A stretch of DNA of 64,000 nt, taken from contig CAWHFO010000076.1 of the NCBI GenBank assembly GCA_963828215.1, positions 62,001 through 126,000 of the forward strand, given 5' to 3'. Origin of the DNA: CAVTJL01 sp963828215 (GTDB lineage: Bacteria > Pseudomonadota > Alphaproteobacteria > Geminicoccales > Geminicoccaceae). The notes under the pieces are model-generated. The model saw only the letters and a program-made list of their open reading frames with translations, made no database searches and was not told where the DNA came from. This document shows, piece by piece, positions 36,707-47,743 of the stretch. Made by a program: the position numbers and the translations under genes. The stretch's first letter is position 1; every line of letters starts with the position of its first letter.

Positions 36707-36991
36707 ATGGGTGACGCTGGCGGGCCGGCCATGACTGGGAAGGTTCATCTCGGCGAGTTTGTCCTGTCCCCGGAGGCGGCGGCAGGCGAGGTCGGCCGCG
36801 CCTACGGGTTCGTGCTCGAGCCGGCGCAGGCCGGGCTGTCCCTGGCGGCGCTCCTCGGCCGCGAGCTGGGCGCCAGGGTCGCGGTCGGCGAGCGGCTGGC
36901 CCTGGGGCCGATCGAGCTGGTCGTCCGGTCGCTCGACGACCGGGGCGTGGTGCAGGCGGTCGGTCTGGCCCTCGAGCCGGACGTCGCCTGA
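36707..36991 (+). CDS. Stand-alone transporter-associated (CorC_HlyC-type) domain protein
   Basis: About 94 residues. GEFVLSPEAAAGEVGRAYGF, LAALLGRELGARVAVGERLALG and PIELVVRSLDDRGVVQAVGL match the C-terminal domain seen in CorC/HlyC-type proteins and CvrA-type cation/proton antiporters. Here no membrane or CBS part precedes it. The ATG at 36707 has AGGTGGG before it; an alternative start is ATG 36731. The gene directly after it encodes a CBS-pair protein. A ligand-sensing or regulatory role for a transporter elsewhere is a guess. Confidence 0.6.
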   Translation: MGDAGGPAMTGKVHLGEFVLSPEAAAGEVGRAYGFVLEPAQAGLSLAALLGRELGARVAVGERLALGPIELVVRSLDDRGVVQAVGLALEPDVA

Positions 36992-37003
36992 CTGCCAAGA
37001 CGT

Positions 37004-37021
37004 CCGATCGGGCCCGATCGG
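37004..37021. promoter_or_regulatory. Perfect 18-bp palindrome between two small regulatory genes
   Basis: CCGATCGGGCCCGATCGG is fully self-complementary and lies 12 bp after the upstream stop and 129 bp before the CBS-protein start. It may be an operator for a dimeric regulator or a short hairpin terminator without a T-run. No function is shown by the sequence alone. Confidence 0.4.
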
Positions 37022-37150
37022 GGACGGTGGTGGATCGGAGCGGCGGTACGCCCTATTCTCAGAGCTTGCGGTGCGTCGTTGCATCGACGCCGCCCGGGGA
37101 ATCACCGGGTGCCGGCAAGCCGGGAGAGGCAGCGCAGAGGAGGTCGGGTC

Positions 37151-37591
37151 ATGCGAGCTCGCGAGATTCTCGAGGCCAAGGGGGCATCTGTCGTCACCGT
37201 CCGTCAGGATGCCACGATCACGGCCGCCATCCACCGGATGGCGCTCGAGCGGATCGGCGCCCTCGTGGTCAGCAATGACGGGCAGCACATCGACGGTATC
37301 CTCTCCGAGCGCGACATCGTCCGGGCGTTGAGCCACGAGGGTGCGTCGCTGCTGGAGCCCGAGCGCAAGGTGGCCGAGATCATGACCCGCGACGTCGAGG
37401 TCTGCGCGGCCGAGGACTCGATCAAGGACGTGATGCGCCGCATGACCGCCCATCGCATCCGCCATCTGCCGGTCGTCGAGGGGGGGCGGCTCGCGGGCAT
37501 GGTCAGCATCGGCGATGTCGTCAAGAACCGGCTCGAGGAGCTGCAGCTCGAGACGGGCGTGCTGCGGGACGCCTGGATCGCCGCGCGCTGA
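37151..37591 (+). CDS. Two-CBS-domain protein
   Basis: A 146-residue protein made of a CBS pair. The first domain runs from VVTVRQDATITAAIHRMAL to IDGILSERDIVRAL. The second runs from KVAEIMTRDVEVCAAEDSI to GRLAGMVSIGDVVKNRL. Alphaproteobacteria often have such stand-alone CBS proteins, thought to bind adenosyl nucleotides and sense energy state. AGGAGGTCGGGTC precedes the ATG. The partner is unknown. Confidence 0.92.
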   Translation: MRAREILEAKGASVVTVRQDATITAAIHRMALERIGALVVSNDGQHIDGILSERDIVRALSHEGASLLEPERKVAEIMTRDVEVCAAEDSIKDVMRRMTAHRIRHLPVVEGGRLAGMVSIGDVVKNRLEELQLETGVLRDAWIAAR

Positions 37592-37615
37592 CGAGGCGCG
37601 CGGCGCCGCCGCGGG

Positions 37616-38473
37616 TCAGCGCGGGGTGGTTGGCAGCTCCGCCGGGCCTGCTCCTGTTGCCGCGCGCGACCATCCCAGCCAATGAATTGCCGTTCGCAGC
37701 GCCGGCTTCGTCACTTCGTCGGCGAACACGGTGCAGACGAGGGCGAAGCCGGATAACACGGCGGCGAGGGCCAGCTGCCGTACCCTGGTCGCCAGCATCG
37801 CATAAAGGCCGGCGAGAGTGCGGCCTGTCATTCGCAGATCGAGCGGCAAGACGAGGGCATCGCGCCGGACCGGCGTCACCATGCTGACGACGAGGTCCAG
37901 CCGGCACCAGCCGGCCGTCTCCTCGGCCTTCAGCCGGAAGAGCCAGCTCGCGAACCCTCGAGGGGGCAGGTCCTGCTCTTCTGTGCTCACCCGGAGGACG
38001 GTGACCGTGTCGCCGGCGCTGAGGAGCCGTACGGCCATGCGCCCTGTCACGTGGATCTCGCGGCTGTAGGTCGGCCCGCCGCCATGCATGTTCTCGCGTT
38101 GCGAAGCGAGAGGGAGTGGCGCCGCGTTTGCGATGCGCACCTCGACATCCCGCGTATCGCCTCCTGACAATGCCACCGGCACGTTCCAGCTGACGAGTCC
38201 CCGTCCCGGCGGTGGTGGCGGCATGACGATCGCCGCGGCGATGCGCTCGACGAGCGTGGCAAGATCCTCGATGTCGCCTGTTGAGCGGTCGTGACGGGCC
38301 AAGCGGCGGGCACGTCGGAGCGCGCCCGCCACACCGTAAAGAGCCCGCGTCAAGCCGTCGAGAAACTGGCTCCGCACCTGCCGCATGACGTCAAGGCCGA
38401 CGGTCTCGTAGATCAGCCAAAGGATGGAGCCGAGAAAGAGCACCCAGAGGATGATCTCGAGCAGCAGGGCCAT
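37616..38473 (-). CDS. Membrane-anchored protein of unknown function
   Basis: A 285-residue protein with a strong N-terminal helix (LLLEIILWVLFLGSILWLIY), a largely soluble middle of about 190 residues, and a second hydrophobic helix near the end (LALAAVLSGFALVCTVFA). The middle contains VSWNVPVALSGGDTRDVEVR and MAVRLLSAGDTVTVLRVST, which look like beta-strand-rich text. I do not recognise a family. It is convergent with the CBS gene and 21 bp downstream of the FAD oxidase gene on the same strand. Confidence 0.7.
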   Translation of the reverse strand: MALLLEIILWVLFLGSILWLIYETVGLDVMRQVRSQFLDGLTRALYGVAGALRRARRLARHDRSTGDIEDLATLVERIAAAIVMPPPPPGRGLVSWNVPVALSGGDTRDVEVRIANAAPLPLASQRENMHGGGPTYSREIHVTGRMAVRLLSAGDTVTVLRVSTEEQDLPPRGFASWLFRLKAEETAGWCRLDLVVSMVTPVRRDALVLPLDLRMTGRTLAGLYAMLATRVRQLALAAVLSGFALVCTVFADEVTKPALRTAIHWLGWSRAATGAGPAELPTTPR

Positions 38474-38494
38474 GGTCGCCGCTCGCCTCGCAGT

Positions 38495-39669
38495 TCAGAT
38501 GATATTTCGCTCGACCAGCGGCTTGCCCTCGAGCAGGCGCTCGGGTCCGAGAGGAGAAAGGTCGAGCGTCCTGAAGGCGCCGTGGACGATCAGCTCGGCG
38601 ATGCCGCGGCCGACCGCCGGGGCCTGCTGGATGCCGTGCCCGGAGAAGCCGTTGGCGAGGTAGAGATTGTCCAGGGCCGGATGCCGACCGACGATCCCGT
38701 TCTGGTCGACGATGTTCATCTCGTAGTAGCCCGCCCAGGCACCGACGACCTTGAGGCGCTCGAAAGCCGGCACCCGGTGGGCCAGGGCCGGCCAGATCGT
38801 CTCCTCGAAGAGCGCGTGCTCGGGCTCGAGCGGCAGGTCGTCCCGATCGTCGCCCGGCGCCGGCGGTGCCCCGCAGATGAAATGCCGTCCCTCGGGGCGG
38901 AGCCAGAAGCCCGACGGATCGATGAGCAGGGGGCATCGCTCGATCGGGTCGGGGCAATCGAGGACGAAGACCGAGCGGCGCCGGGCGCGCACGGGCAGCA
39001 TCGATGCCGACCATCGCCGCCACGGAAGCGGCCCAGGGCCCCGCGGCGTTCACCAGCACGTCGCAGGCCAGCCGGCGCCCATCGCCCAGCAGCACCGTCG
39101 CGGCGCGCCCGCCACGGCGCTCGATCGCCACCGCCTCGGCGGCGACGTAGCGGGCGCCCTGGGCGATGGCCTTCCCCCGGAAGGCGCGCATCAGCCCATA
39201 GCCGTCGAACCAGCCCTCCCCGGTGAGGCCGAGCGACCCGCCGGCCAAGCCCCTCGACATTGAGCCAGGGGAACCGCCGGGCCAGATCGCCCGGCCGAAC
39301 GATCAGGACGTCCGCGCCGGCAGCCCGCTGGACCTCGTGGTTGGCGAGGAGCGTCGGCATGCCGGCCGCGGTCGCGAGGAAGAGATAGCCGGGCTCGACG
39401 AGGCCGATCTCCGGCACCTCGCCGTCGACCGCGAGGTGGGTGGCGAGGCTCCGAAGGAAGCCGATGCCGAACCTGCCGATCTCGATGTTGACGCAGGTGC
39501 TGTATTGCTGGCGGATCGAGCTCGCGGACAGCGCCGAGGAGGCGTGCCTGTAGCTCGGGTCGCGCTCGACGACGCTCACGGTGCCGTCGAAGGCGGGATC
39601 GCGGGTCAGCCAGTAGGCGATGGCACTGCCGATCGCCCCACCGCCCACGACGACGACGCGCTGACCCAT
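38495..39669 (-). CDS. FAD-dependent amine/amino-acid oxidoreductase (DAO family), two +1 frameshifts
   Basis: MGQRVVVVGGGAIGSAIAYWL is a GxGxxG dinucleotide-binding start. LTGEGWFDGYGLMRAFR, DVLVNAAGPWAASVAAMVGID and the C-terminal YLANGFSGHGIQQAPAVGRG are typical of the DAO/FOXRED1-like group, which includes sarcosine and dimethylglycine-type oxidoreductases. Extra bases near 39250 and 39003 break the frame; corrected length is about 390 aa. The substrate is probably a secondary or D-amino acid. The gene is divergent from the P-type ATPase gene. Confidence 0.82.
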
Positions 39670-39755
39670 GTCAATGACCTCCGCGGTCAGTGATGCCCGT
39701 CTCCCACGCGTCGACCGGGGGCGCAAGCGAGGGACGGGTCAGTGTGAGAAGCCAG

Positions 39756-42491
<2,736 letters not shown>

Positions 42492-42509
42492 TCGGGGACG
42501 GAGAGGAGC

Positions 42510-43274
42510 ATGGCCGGGAGCGGCGGAGCGGCGCTCGTGACGGGCGCCGCCATGCGGATCGGCCGGGCGCTCGCCCTGCGGCTCGCCGCCGAGGGCTATG
42601 ACGTGGCCGTGCACTGCCGCCCGGCTCGCCGTGCCGAGGCCGAGGCCACGGCCAGGGCTGTCGCGGCGCTCGGGCCTCGGGCCGCGGTCGTCGCCGCCGA
42701 TCTCGCCCTGCCCGAGGAGGTCGATCGCGTCGTGCCGGCGGCGGCCGAGGCGCTCGGCCCGCTCCGGGTGCTCGTCAACAGCGCCGCCATCTTCGAGCTC
42801 GACCGGCTCGACACGCTGTCCGCCCGCTCGTTCGAGCGGCACATCGCCGTCAACCTCAGGGCCCCGCTCTTTCTCGCCAAGGCCTTCGTGGCCCAGCTGC
42901 CCGAGCAGGCCGAGGCCGTCATCGTCAACATGCTCGACGAGCGCGTCCTCAACCTCACGCCGAACTTTCTGTCCTACAGCATCGCCAAGAGCGGGCTCTG
43001 GGCGGCGACGCAGGTCCTGGCCCGGCAGCTGGCGCCGCGCGTCCGTGTGAACGCCATCGGCCCCGGTCCGGCCGTCCCGGCCGCCGGCTGGACCGAGGCG
43101 CAGTTCCAGGCCCTCTGCCGCAAGATGCCGCTCGAGCGCGGCACCAGCCCCGACGAGCTGGCCGACGCCCTGGCCTTCATCCTGCGCACCCGCTCCATGA
43201 CGGGCCAGCTCCTGACCCTCGACGGCGGCCAGCAGATGGGCTGGCTGACGCCCGGCTGGGCCGACGGCGAATGA
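42510..43274 (+). CDS. SDR, FolM/pteridine-reductase-like
   Basis: A 254-residue SDR. The cofactor loop is VTGAAMRIGRALALRL; CRPARRAEAE suggests NADPH preference through Arg residues. LVNSAAIFELD, VNMLDERVLNLTPNFLSYSIAKSG and RVNAIGPGP match dihydromonapterin/pteridine reductases. The DERVLNLTP...YSIAK spacing is characteristic of that group. It lies 18 bp after the P-type ATPase and overlaps the next gene by 4 bp. It may reduce pterins. Confidence 0.82.
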   Translation: MAGSGGAALVTGAAMRIGRALALRLAAEGYDVAVHCRPARRAEAEATARAVAALGPRAAVVAADLALPEEVDRVVPAAAEALGPLRVLVNSAAIFELDRLDTLSARSFERHIAVNLRAPLFLAKAFVAQLPEQAEAVIVNMLDERVLNLTPNFLSYSIAKSGLWAATQVLARQLAPRVRVNAIGPGPAVPAAGWTEAQFQALCRKMPLERGTSPDELADALAFILRTRSMTGQLLTLDGGQQMGWLTPGWADGE

Positions 43275-44182
43275 GCAGGCCGACGGCCATTCGCGCGGCG
43301 GAGGCATCGGGATTCACCTCGGCGCTGGTCGATGTGGGCGAGGTCCGGCTCCACTGCGTGCGGCACGGGCAGGGCGCGCCGCTCCTCCTGCTGCACGGCT
43401 GGCCCGAATTCTGGCTCGTCTGGCGGAAGGTCATGAAGCTCCTGGGCCCCGACCACGCCCTCGTCGCTCCCGATCTCAGGGGCTTCGGCGCCAGCCGGCA
43501 GCCGACCGCCGGCCCCTCGGACCAGGCGGGGCCGGAGGTCCACGCCCGGGACCTCCTGGCGCTGCTCGACCGGCTCGGCATCGAGCGGGTCGGCCTCGTC
43601 GCCCACGATGTCGGCTCGTCGGTAGCCCAGGCCCTCGCGCGCCGGGCGCCGGAGCGCATCCGGGGCCTCTTCTTCTTCGACTGCTTCTACCCCGGCATCG
43701 GCCGGCGCTGGCTCGAGCCCGCCCAGATCCCGGAGATCTGGTACCAGTCCTTCCACCAGCTGCCCTGGGCCGCGGCGTCGGTCGGCAGCTCGCGCGAGGC
43801 CTGCCGCCTCCATATCGGCCATTTTCTGCGGCATTGGTCCGCCGACCCGCATGCCTTCGACGCCGACCTCGAGACCTGGATCGACAATTTCATGGAGCCC
43901 GGCAATCTGCAGGGCGGCTTCGACTGGTATCTGAGCGTCGCGGGCCTGCGGCGCCGCATGATGGACGGCACGCTGCCCAGGGTGCCGCCGATCGACGTCC
44001 CGACCCGCGTCCTCTGGGGCCAGGAGGATCCGATCCTTCGGGCCGCCTGGATGGATCGCCTGCCCGAGCTCTTCTCCCGCGTGCAGGCCTCGATCGCCGA
44101 GAATGCCGGCCACTTCGTCCACTGGGAGCGGCCCGACCTAGCCGCGGCCGAGATCCGGTCCTTCTTCGCCGGCCTCAGCTGA
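43271..44182 (+). CDS. Alpha/beta hydrolase, epoxide hydrolase/dehalogenase-like
   Basis: A 303-residue protein. LLLLHGWPEFWLVWRKVM is the oxyanion-hole HGWPE motif, GLVAHDVGSSVAQAL carries an Asp nucleophile, and ENAGHFVHWERPD carries the catalytic His. An Asp nucleophile points to the epoxide hydrolase or haloacetate dehalogenase branch rather than to esterases. The ATG overlaps the SDR stop. The 3' end overlaps the convergent channel gene by 8 bp. The substrate is unknown. Confidence 0.87.
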   Translation: MSRPTAIRAAEASGFTSALVDVGEVRLHCVRHGQGAPLLLLHGWPEFWLVWRKVMKLLGPDHALVAPDLRGFGASRQPTAGPSDQAGPEVHARDLLALLDRLGIERVGLVAHDVGSSVAQALARRAPERIRGLFFFDCFYPGIGRRWLEPAQIPEIWYQSFHQLPWAAASVGSSREACRLHIGHFLRHWSADPHAFDADLETWIDNFMEPGNLQGGFDWYLSVAGLRRRMMDGTLPRVPPIDVPTRVLWGQEDPILRAAWMDRLPELFSRVQASIAENAGHFVHWERPDLAAAEIRSFFAGLS

Positions 44183-45167
44183 GATCGCCGCCGGGGCCTC
44201 CGGGCGAAGCGCCCGGCCGCCCGGCCGGGCCCTCCCCAGGCTCGTCCTCGGGCTCGACCGGCGGCTCGTAGGCGGCGATCTCGGCGAACGCGAAGAGGAG
44301 GAGAACGACGCCGAACAGGATCTCGGCCCCCACCATCAGGCGGGCGATGCCGGAGGCCGGGGTGATGTCGCCATAGCCGATGGTGCTGAGCGTCACGATC
44401 GAGAAGTAGAGCGCGTCGGCGAAGGTGAGCCGCGCCCCGGCGCTGCCCATCGAGAAGTTCGGCGTGTGCGAGAAGTTGTCGAGGATGGCGTAGAGCGTGC
44501 CGAATATAAGGACGATGAAGCCGAACACGACGAGGAAGGAGAAGACCGGCACGCTGCGGTGGGCCATCCGGGCGACGAAGGTCCGGAAGAGATGGCCGGT
44601 CTCGTCGAGCAGCAGGGCCGCGTCCACGATCATGAGCCGCGTGAGGAGGCAGATGCCGAGCATGACGGTCAGCAGCGTGACGGTGTGCAGTGGCGTGCTG
44701 CCCTGAGCCGGCAGAAAAAGGTCGGCGCCGATCCAGAGGACGCCCGAGGCGGCGAGCCAGACGAAGCCACGCCCGACCGGGGCGGGCCCGCGCCGCCCTG
44801 CCAGGCGCCGCGCGATCTCGTCGCGGCGCTGCCGGACCCCCAGGACGAAGGCGATCAGCGGCAGGAAGAAGCCGGCATAGACGGCGGTGACGTGGGCCTG
44901 GGGAAAGGCCCGCTCGATCCCGACGACATAGGCGGCCGTATAGAGCGGGATGCCGGTGGCGAGGGTCACCGCCAGCATCGGATCGTCGGGGAGGGCGCGC
45001 CAGACGAGCCACACCACGGTGCCGATGCCGACGAGGAGGAGAAGGACGAAGGCCGGACGGTGCGCGCCGACGGCGAGCGCCACGAGAAGCGTCGTGACGA
45101 CGGCCACCGCCGCTCCCGTCGTCACCAGCCGGTCGTCCCGCGATCGCTCGGTCGGCCCACGTCTCAT
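44175..45167 (-). CDS. Membrane protein with potassium-channel pore (Ion_trans_2)
   Basis: A 330-residue protein with about five or six hydrophobic N-terminal segments, a pore helix and the selectivity filter LSTIGYGDITPASG, then a last helix LMVGAEILFGVVLLLFAFAE. TIGYGD is the K+ filter. The acidic Pro/Gly-rich tail carries no RCK or cNMP domain. ATG 45167 was chosen because GAGGGGACG lies just before it; an in-frame start at 45191 is possible. It would conduct K+ across the inner membrane. Confidence 0.85.
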   Translation of the reverse strand: MRRGPTERSRDDRLVTTGAAVAVVTTLLVALAVGAHRPAFVLLLLVGIGTVVWLVWRALPDDPMLAVTLATGIPLYTAAYVVGIERAFPQAHVTAVYAGFFLPLIAFVLGVRQRRDEIARRLAGRRGPAPVGRGFVWLAASGVLWIGADLFLPAQGSTPLHTVTLLTVMLGICLLTRLMIVDAALLLDETGHLFRTFVARMAHRSVPVFSFLVVFGFIVLIFGTLYAILDNFSHTPNFSMGSAGARLTFADALYFSIVTLSTIGYGDITPASGIARLMVGAEILFGVVLLLFAFAEIAAYEPPVEPEDEPGEGPAGRPGASPGGPGGDLS

Positions 45168-45324
45168 GCGGACGTCCCCTCGTCCCGTCACGCTTTTTGG
45201 CGCCTCGCCCCCGTCCTGCTATCAAAGTTCGCCTGTCCTGTCGCCCGGCCCGTCAGGCGCCAGGGCGTGGTGAATGGCGGTCCGGGGGCCGCATTCGCCC
45301 GAGCGGAAGGGAGAAACAGTCGGG

Positions 45325-46608
45325 ATGACGGCGTCGACCGTGCAGCACGAGACCATCATCACCCTGGAATCGGCCCAGCTGCGCTACGGGCCGGGCGCCG
45401 TCGACGACGTCGCCTACGAGCTGGGCCGGCTCGGGACCAGGAGCGTCCTTCTCGTCGCCGATCCGACGCTCCGCAGCTTCGGCGTCACCGAGCGGGTGAT
45501 CGGGCTCATCGAGGAAGGCGGCATCGAGGTCACGCTCTTCGAGGACATCCGCGTCGAGCCGACCACCGGGTCGCTGGCACGCGCCGCCGCTGTCGCGACC
45601 GGGGCCGATGTCGACGGCTTCGTGGCGCTCGGCGGCGGATCGACCATCGACACGGCCAAGGTCGCGAACCTCGTCAAGCGCCATGGCGGTGAGGTCATGG
45701 ACTACGTCAACCCGCCGGTCGGCGGCGGCCGGAAGCCGCCCTCGCCGCTCTTCCCGCTGGTCGCCATCCCGACCACCTCGGGATCGGGCTCGGAGGCGAC
45801 CACGGTCGCCGTCCTCGACATCCCGGACCAGAAGACAAAAAGCGGGATCTCGCACCGCTTCATGCGGCCGACCGTGGCGATCGTCGATCCCCTGCTGGCG
45901 CGCACGACGCCCGCCGGCGTCACCGCCTCGGCCGGGCTCGACGTCGTCTGTCACGCCGCCAAATCCTATACCAGCCGGCCCTTCGACAGCCGGCCAAAGC
46001 CGAAAAAGTCCGGACGAGCGGCCGCCCTATCAGGGCTCGAACCCGATCGCCGACATCTGGTCGATGAAGGCGCTCGAGCTCGGCGGCCGGTTCCTCCAGC
46101 GCGCGGTCCAGGACGGCGACGATGTGGAGGCGCGCGGCAGGATGATGCTGGGCGCCACCATGGCCGGCATCGGCTTCGGCACGGCGGGCGTCCACATCCC
46201 CCATGCCTGCGCCTACCCGATCGCGGGGCTGAGGCACGCCTATCACGCGCCGGGCTACAGTCGGAACCACGCCTTCGTCCCGCACGGCTTTTCCGTGATC
46301 GTCACGGCCCCGGCCGCCTTCCGCTTCACCTACGAGGCCAACCCCGAAAAACATCTCGAGGCGGCCCGCCTGCTGACCGGCGGCGAGCCCGGGCAGCCGG
46401 GGCCCGAGACCTTCCCGAACGCGCTGATCCAGCTGATGAAGGCCGTGGGGGCGCCGCGTGGCATCGCGGATCTCGGCTATGGCGAGGCCGACATTTCCGC
46501 TCTCGTCGAGGGCGCCCTGAAGCAGCAGCGCCTGCTGGCTCTCAGCCCGCGCCGACCGAGGCACGGGATCTCGAGCAGATCTTCCGCGCGTCGATGGCCA
46601 ACTGGTGA
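45325..46608 (+). CDS. Iron-containing alcohol dehydrogenase, hydroxyacid-oxoacid transhydrogenase-like, two indels
   Basis: VALGGGSTIDTAKVANLV and IPTTSGSGSEATTVAVLD are group III ADH blocks. SAGLDVVCHAAKSYTSRPFD, RPPYQGSNPIADIWSMKALE, GTAGVHIPHACAYPIAGL and FVPHGFSVIVTAPAAFRF closely follow the arrangement in hydroxyacid-oxoacid transhydrogenase, which couples 4-hydroxybutyrate oxidation to 2-oxoglutarate reduction. An extra A near 46000 and a missing base near 46553 cancel, leaving 427 aa ending SMANW. The HOT assignment rests on recalled motif similarity and needs a tree. Confidence 0.82.
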   Translation: MTASTVQHETIITLESAQLRYGPGAVDDVAYELGRLGTRSVLLVADPTLRSFGVTERVIGLIEEGGIEVTLFEDIRVEPTTGSLARAAAVATGADVDGFVALGGGSTIDTAKVANLVKRHGGEVMDYVNPPVGGGRKPPSPLFPLVAIPTTSGSGSEATTVAVLDIPDQKTKSGISHRFMRPTVAIVDPLLARTTPAGVTASAGLDVVCHAAKSYTSRPFDSRPKPKKSGRAAALSGLEPDRRHLVDEGARARRPVPPARGPGRRRCGGARQDDAGRHHGRHRLRHGGRPHPPCLRLPDRGAEARLSRAGLQSEPRLRPARLFRDRHGPGRLPLHLRGQPRKTSRGGPPADRRRARAAGARDLPERADPADEGRGGAAWHRGSRLWRGRHFRSRRGRPEAAAPAGSQPAPTEARDLEQIFRASMANW

Positions 46609-46743
46609 CCGAGACTCCGGCCGGCCCCGCGACGCCTGTCGACAGCCTGCGCTCGGCGGGTAAGGTCGTCGCCACGGTCGAGGCGGCTCACGCGCGGCCA
46701 CCGCTGACGCTCTCGGTCTCGGCACGATGGGGAGGCCTCGGCC

Positions 46744-47509
46744 ATGGTCGACTATCTGGCGCTTCAGCGGCTGGACGGGCGGGTCGCCCTGGTCACCGGT
46801 GCCGGCAACGGCATCGGGCGCGCCACCGCCCACGCGCTGGCCCAGGCCGGCGCCCACGTGGCCGTCACCGACATCGACGGCGCCGCGGCCGCCGCCGTGG
46901 CGGCGGAGATCGGGCAGCGGCGAGGCCCACCCTCTCGACGTCGCCGACGAGGCGGCGGTCGTGGCCGTGCTGGGCCTGATCGCCCAGCGCCACGGCCGCC
47001 TCGACATCCTCGTCAACAATGCGGGCATCGGCGCCCGCACGCCCACGGTCGACCTCACGACGGAGCGCTGGGACAAGGTGATGGCGACCGGCCCCTCGGC
47101 CGCCTTCTGGTGCGCCCGCGAGGCCGGCCGCCTCATGCTCGCCGCCGGCCGGGGTGCCGTCGTCAACGTCGCCTCGATCATGGGCCTCGTCGGCACCACC
47201 CGCTACCCGAACCTCGCCTACCACACGGCCAAGGGCGCCGTCGTCAACCTGACCCGGGCCCTCGCCTGCGAATGGGCCGCCTCGGGCGTCCGCGTCAACG
47301 CCGTGGCCCCCACCTTCGCCCGCACGAAGCTGACAGAGCCGCTCCTCGCCGACCCCGCCATGGCCGAGGCCCTCCTCGCCGACACCCCCATGGCCCGCTT
47401 CGCCGAGCCCGAGGAAGTCGCCGCCGCCATTCTTTTCCTCGCCTCGGATGCGGCCAGCATGATCACCGGCGCCGTCCTGCCGGTGGACGGGGGATGGCTG
47501 GCGAGGTGA
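46744..47509 (+). CDS. Short-chain dehydrogenase/reductase, one frameshift
   Basis: MVDYLALQRLDGRVALVTGA starts the protein, with TGAGNGIG as the cofactor loop, then ILVNNAGIGARTPTVDLTTE, VNVASIMGLVGTTRYPNLAY (Ser), and YHTAKGAVVNLTRALA (Tyr-Lys). An extra G near 46916 breaks the frame; corrected length is 254 aa ending VDGGWLAR. A 135-bp gap separates it from the alcohol dehydrogenase gene. It is the last high-GC gene before the lower-GC AAA ATPase gene. The substrate is unknown. Confidence 0.87.
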
Positions 47510-47677
47510 GGGGAATTGGCTTCTCGATGCGGGCTCTAAAGTCGACCACGGGGCGTCCGGTTGGGAGCGACAATATGTTCCTCGGGAGGGCGTACTTGCG
47601 TTGGCTATCGCTTAAACTCCTGAAAAGTTGTACATGTCCGTTCGTGTCTCCGGGGCGTTGGCAACATTCTGTATTGG

Positions 47678-47708
47678 GCCCATCGCCACCTCTCCGCTGG
47701 CGATGGGC
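47678..47708 (+). promoter_or_regulatory. Perfect 11-bp hairpin in the leader of the AAA ATPase gene
   Basis: GCCCATCGCCA and TGGCGATGGGC pair exactly around a 9-nt loop, ending 35 bp before the ATPase ATG. The 234-bp gap is lower in G+C than the surroundings. The hairpin could control expression of a potentially toxic ATPase, or be an operator. It is not followed by a T-run. Confidence 0.45.
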
Positions 47709-47743
47709 ATCCGAAGGCTCGGCGAAGAGGGTCACCGAATACG

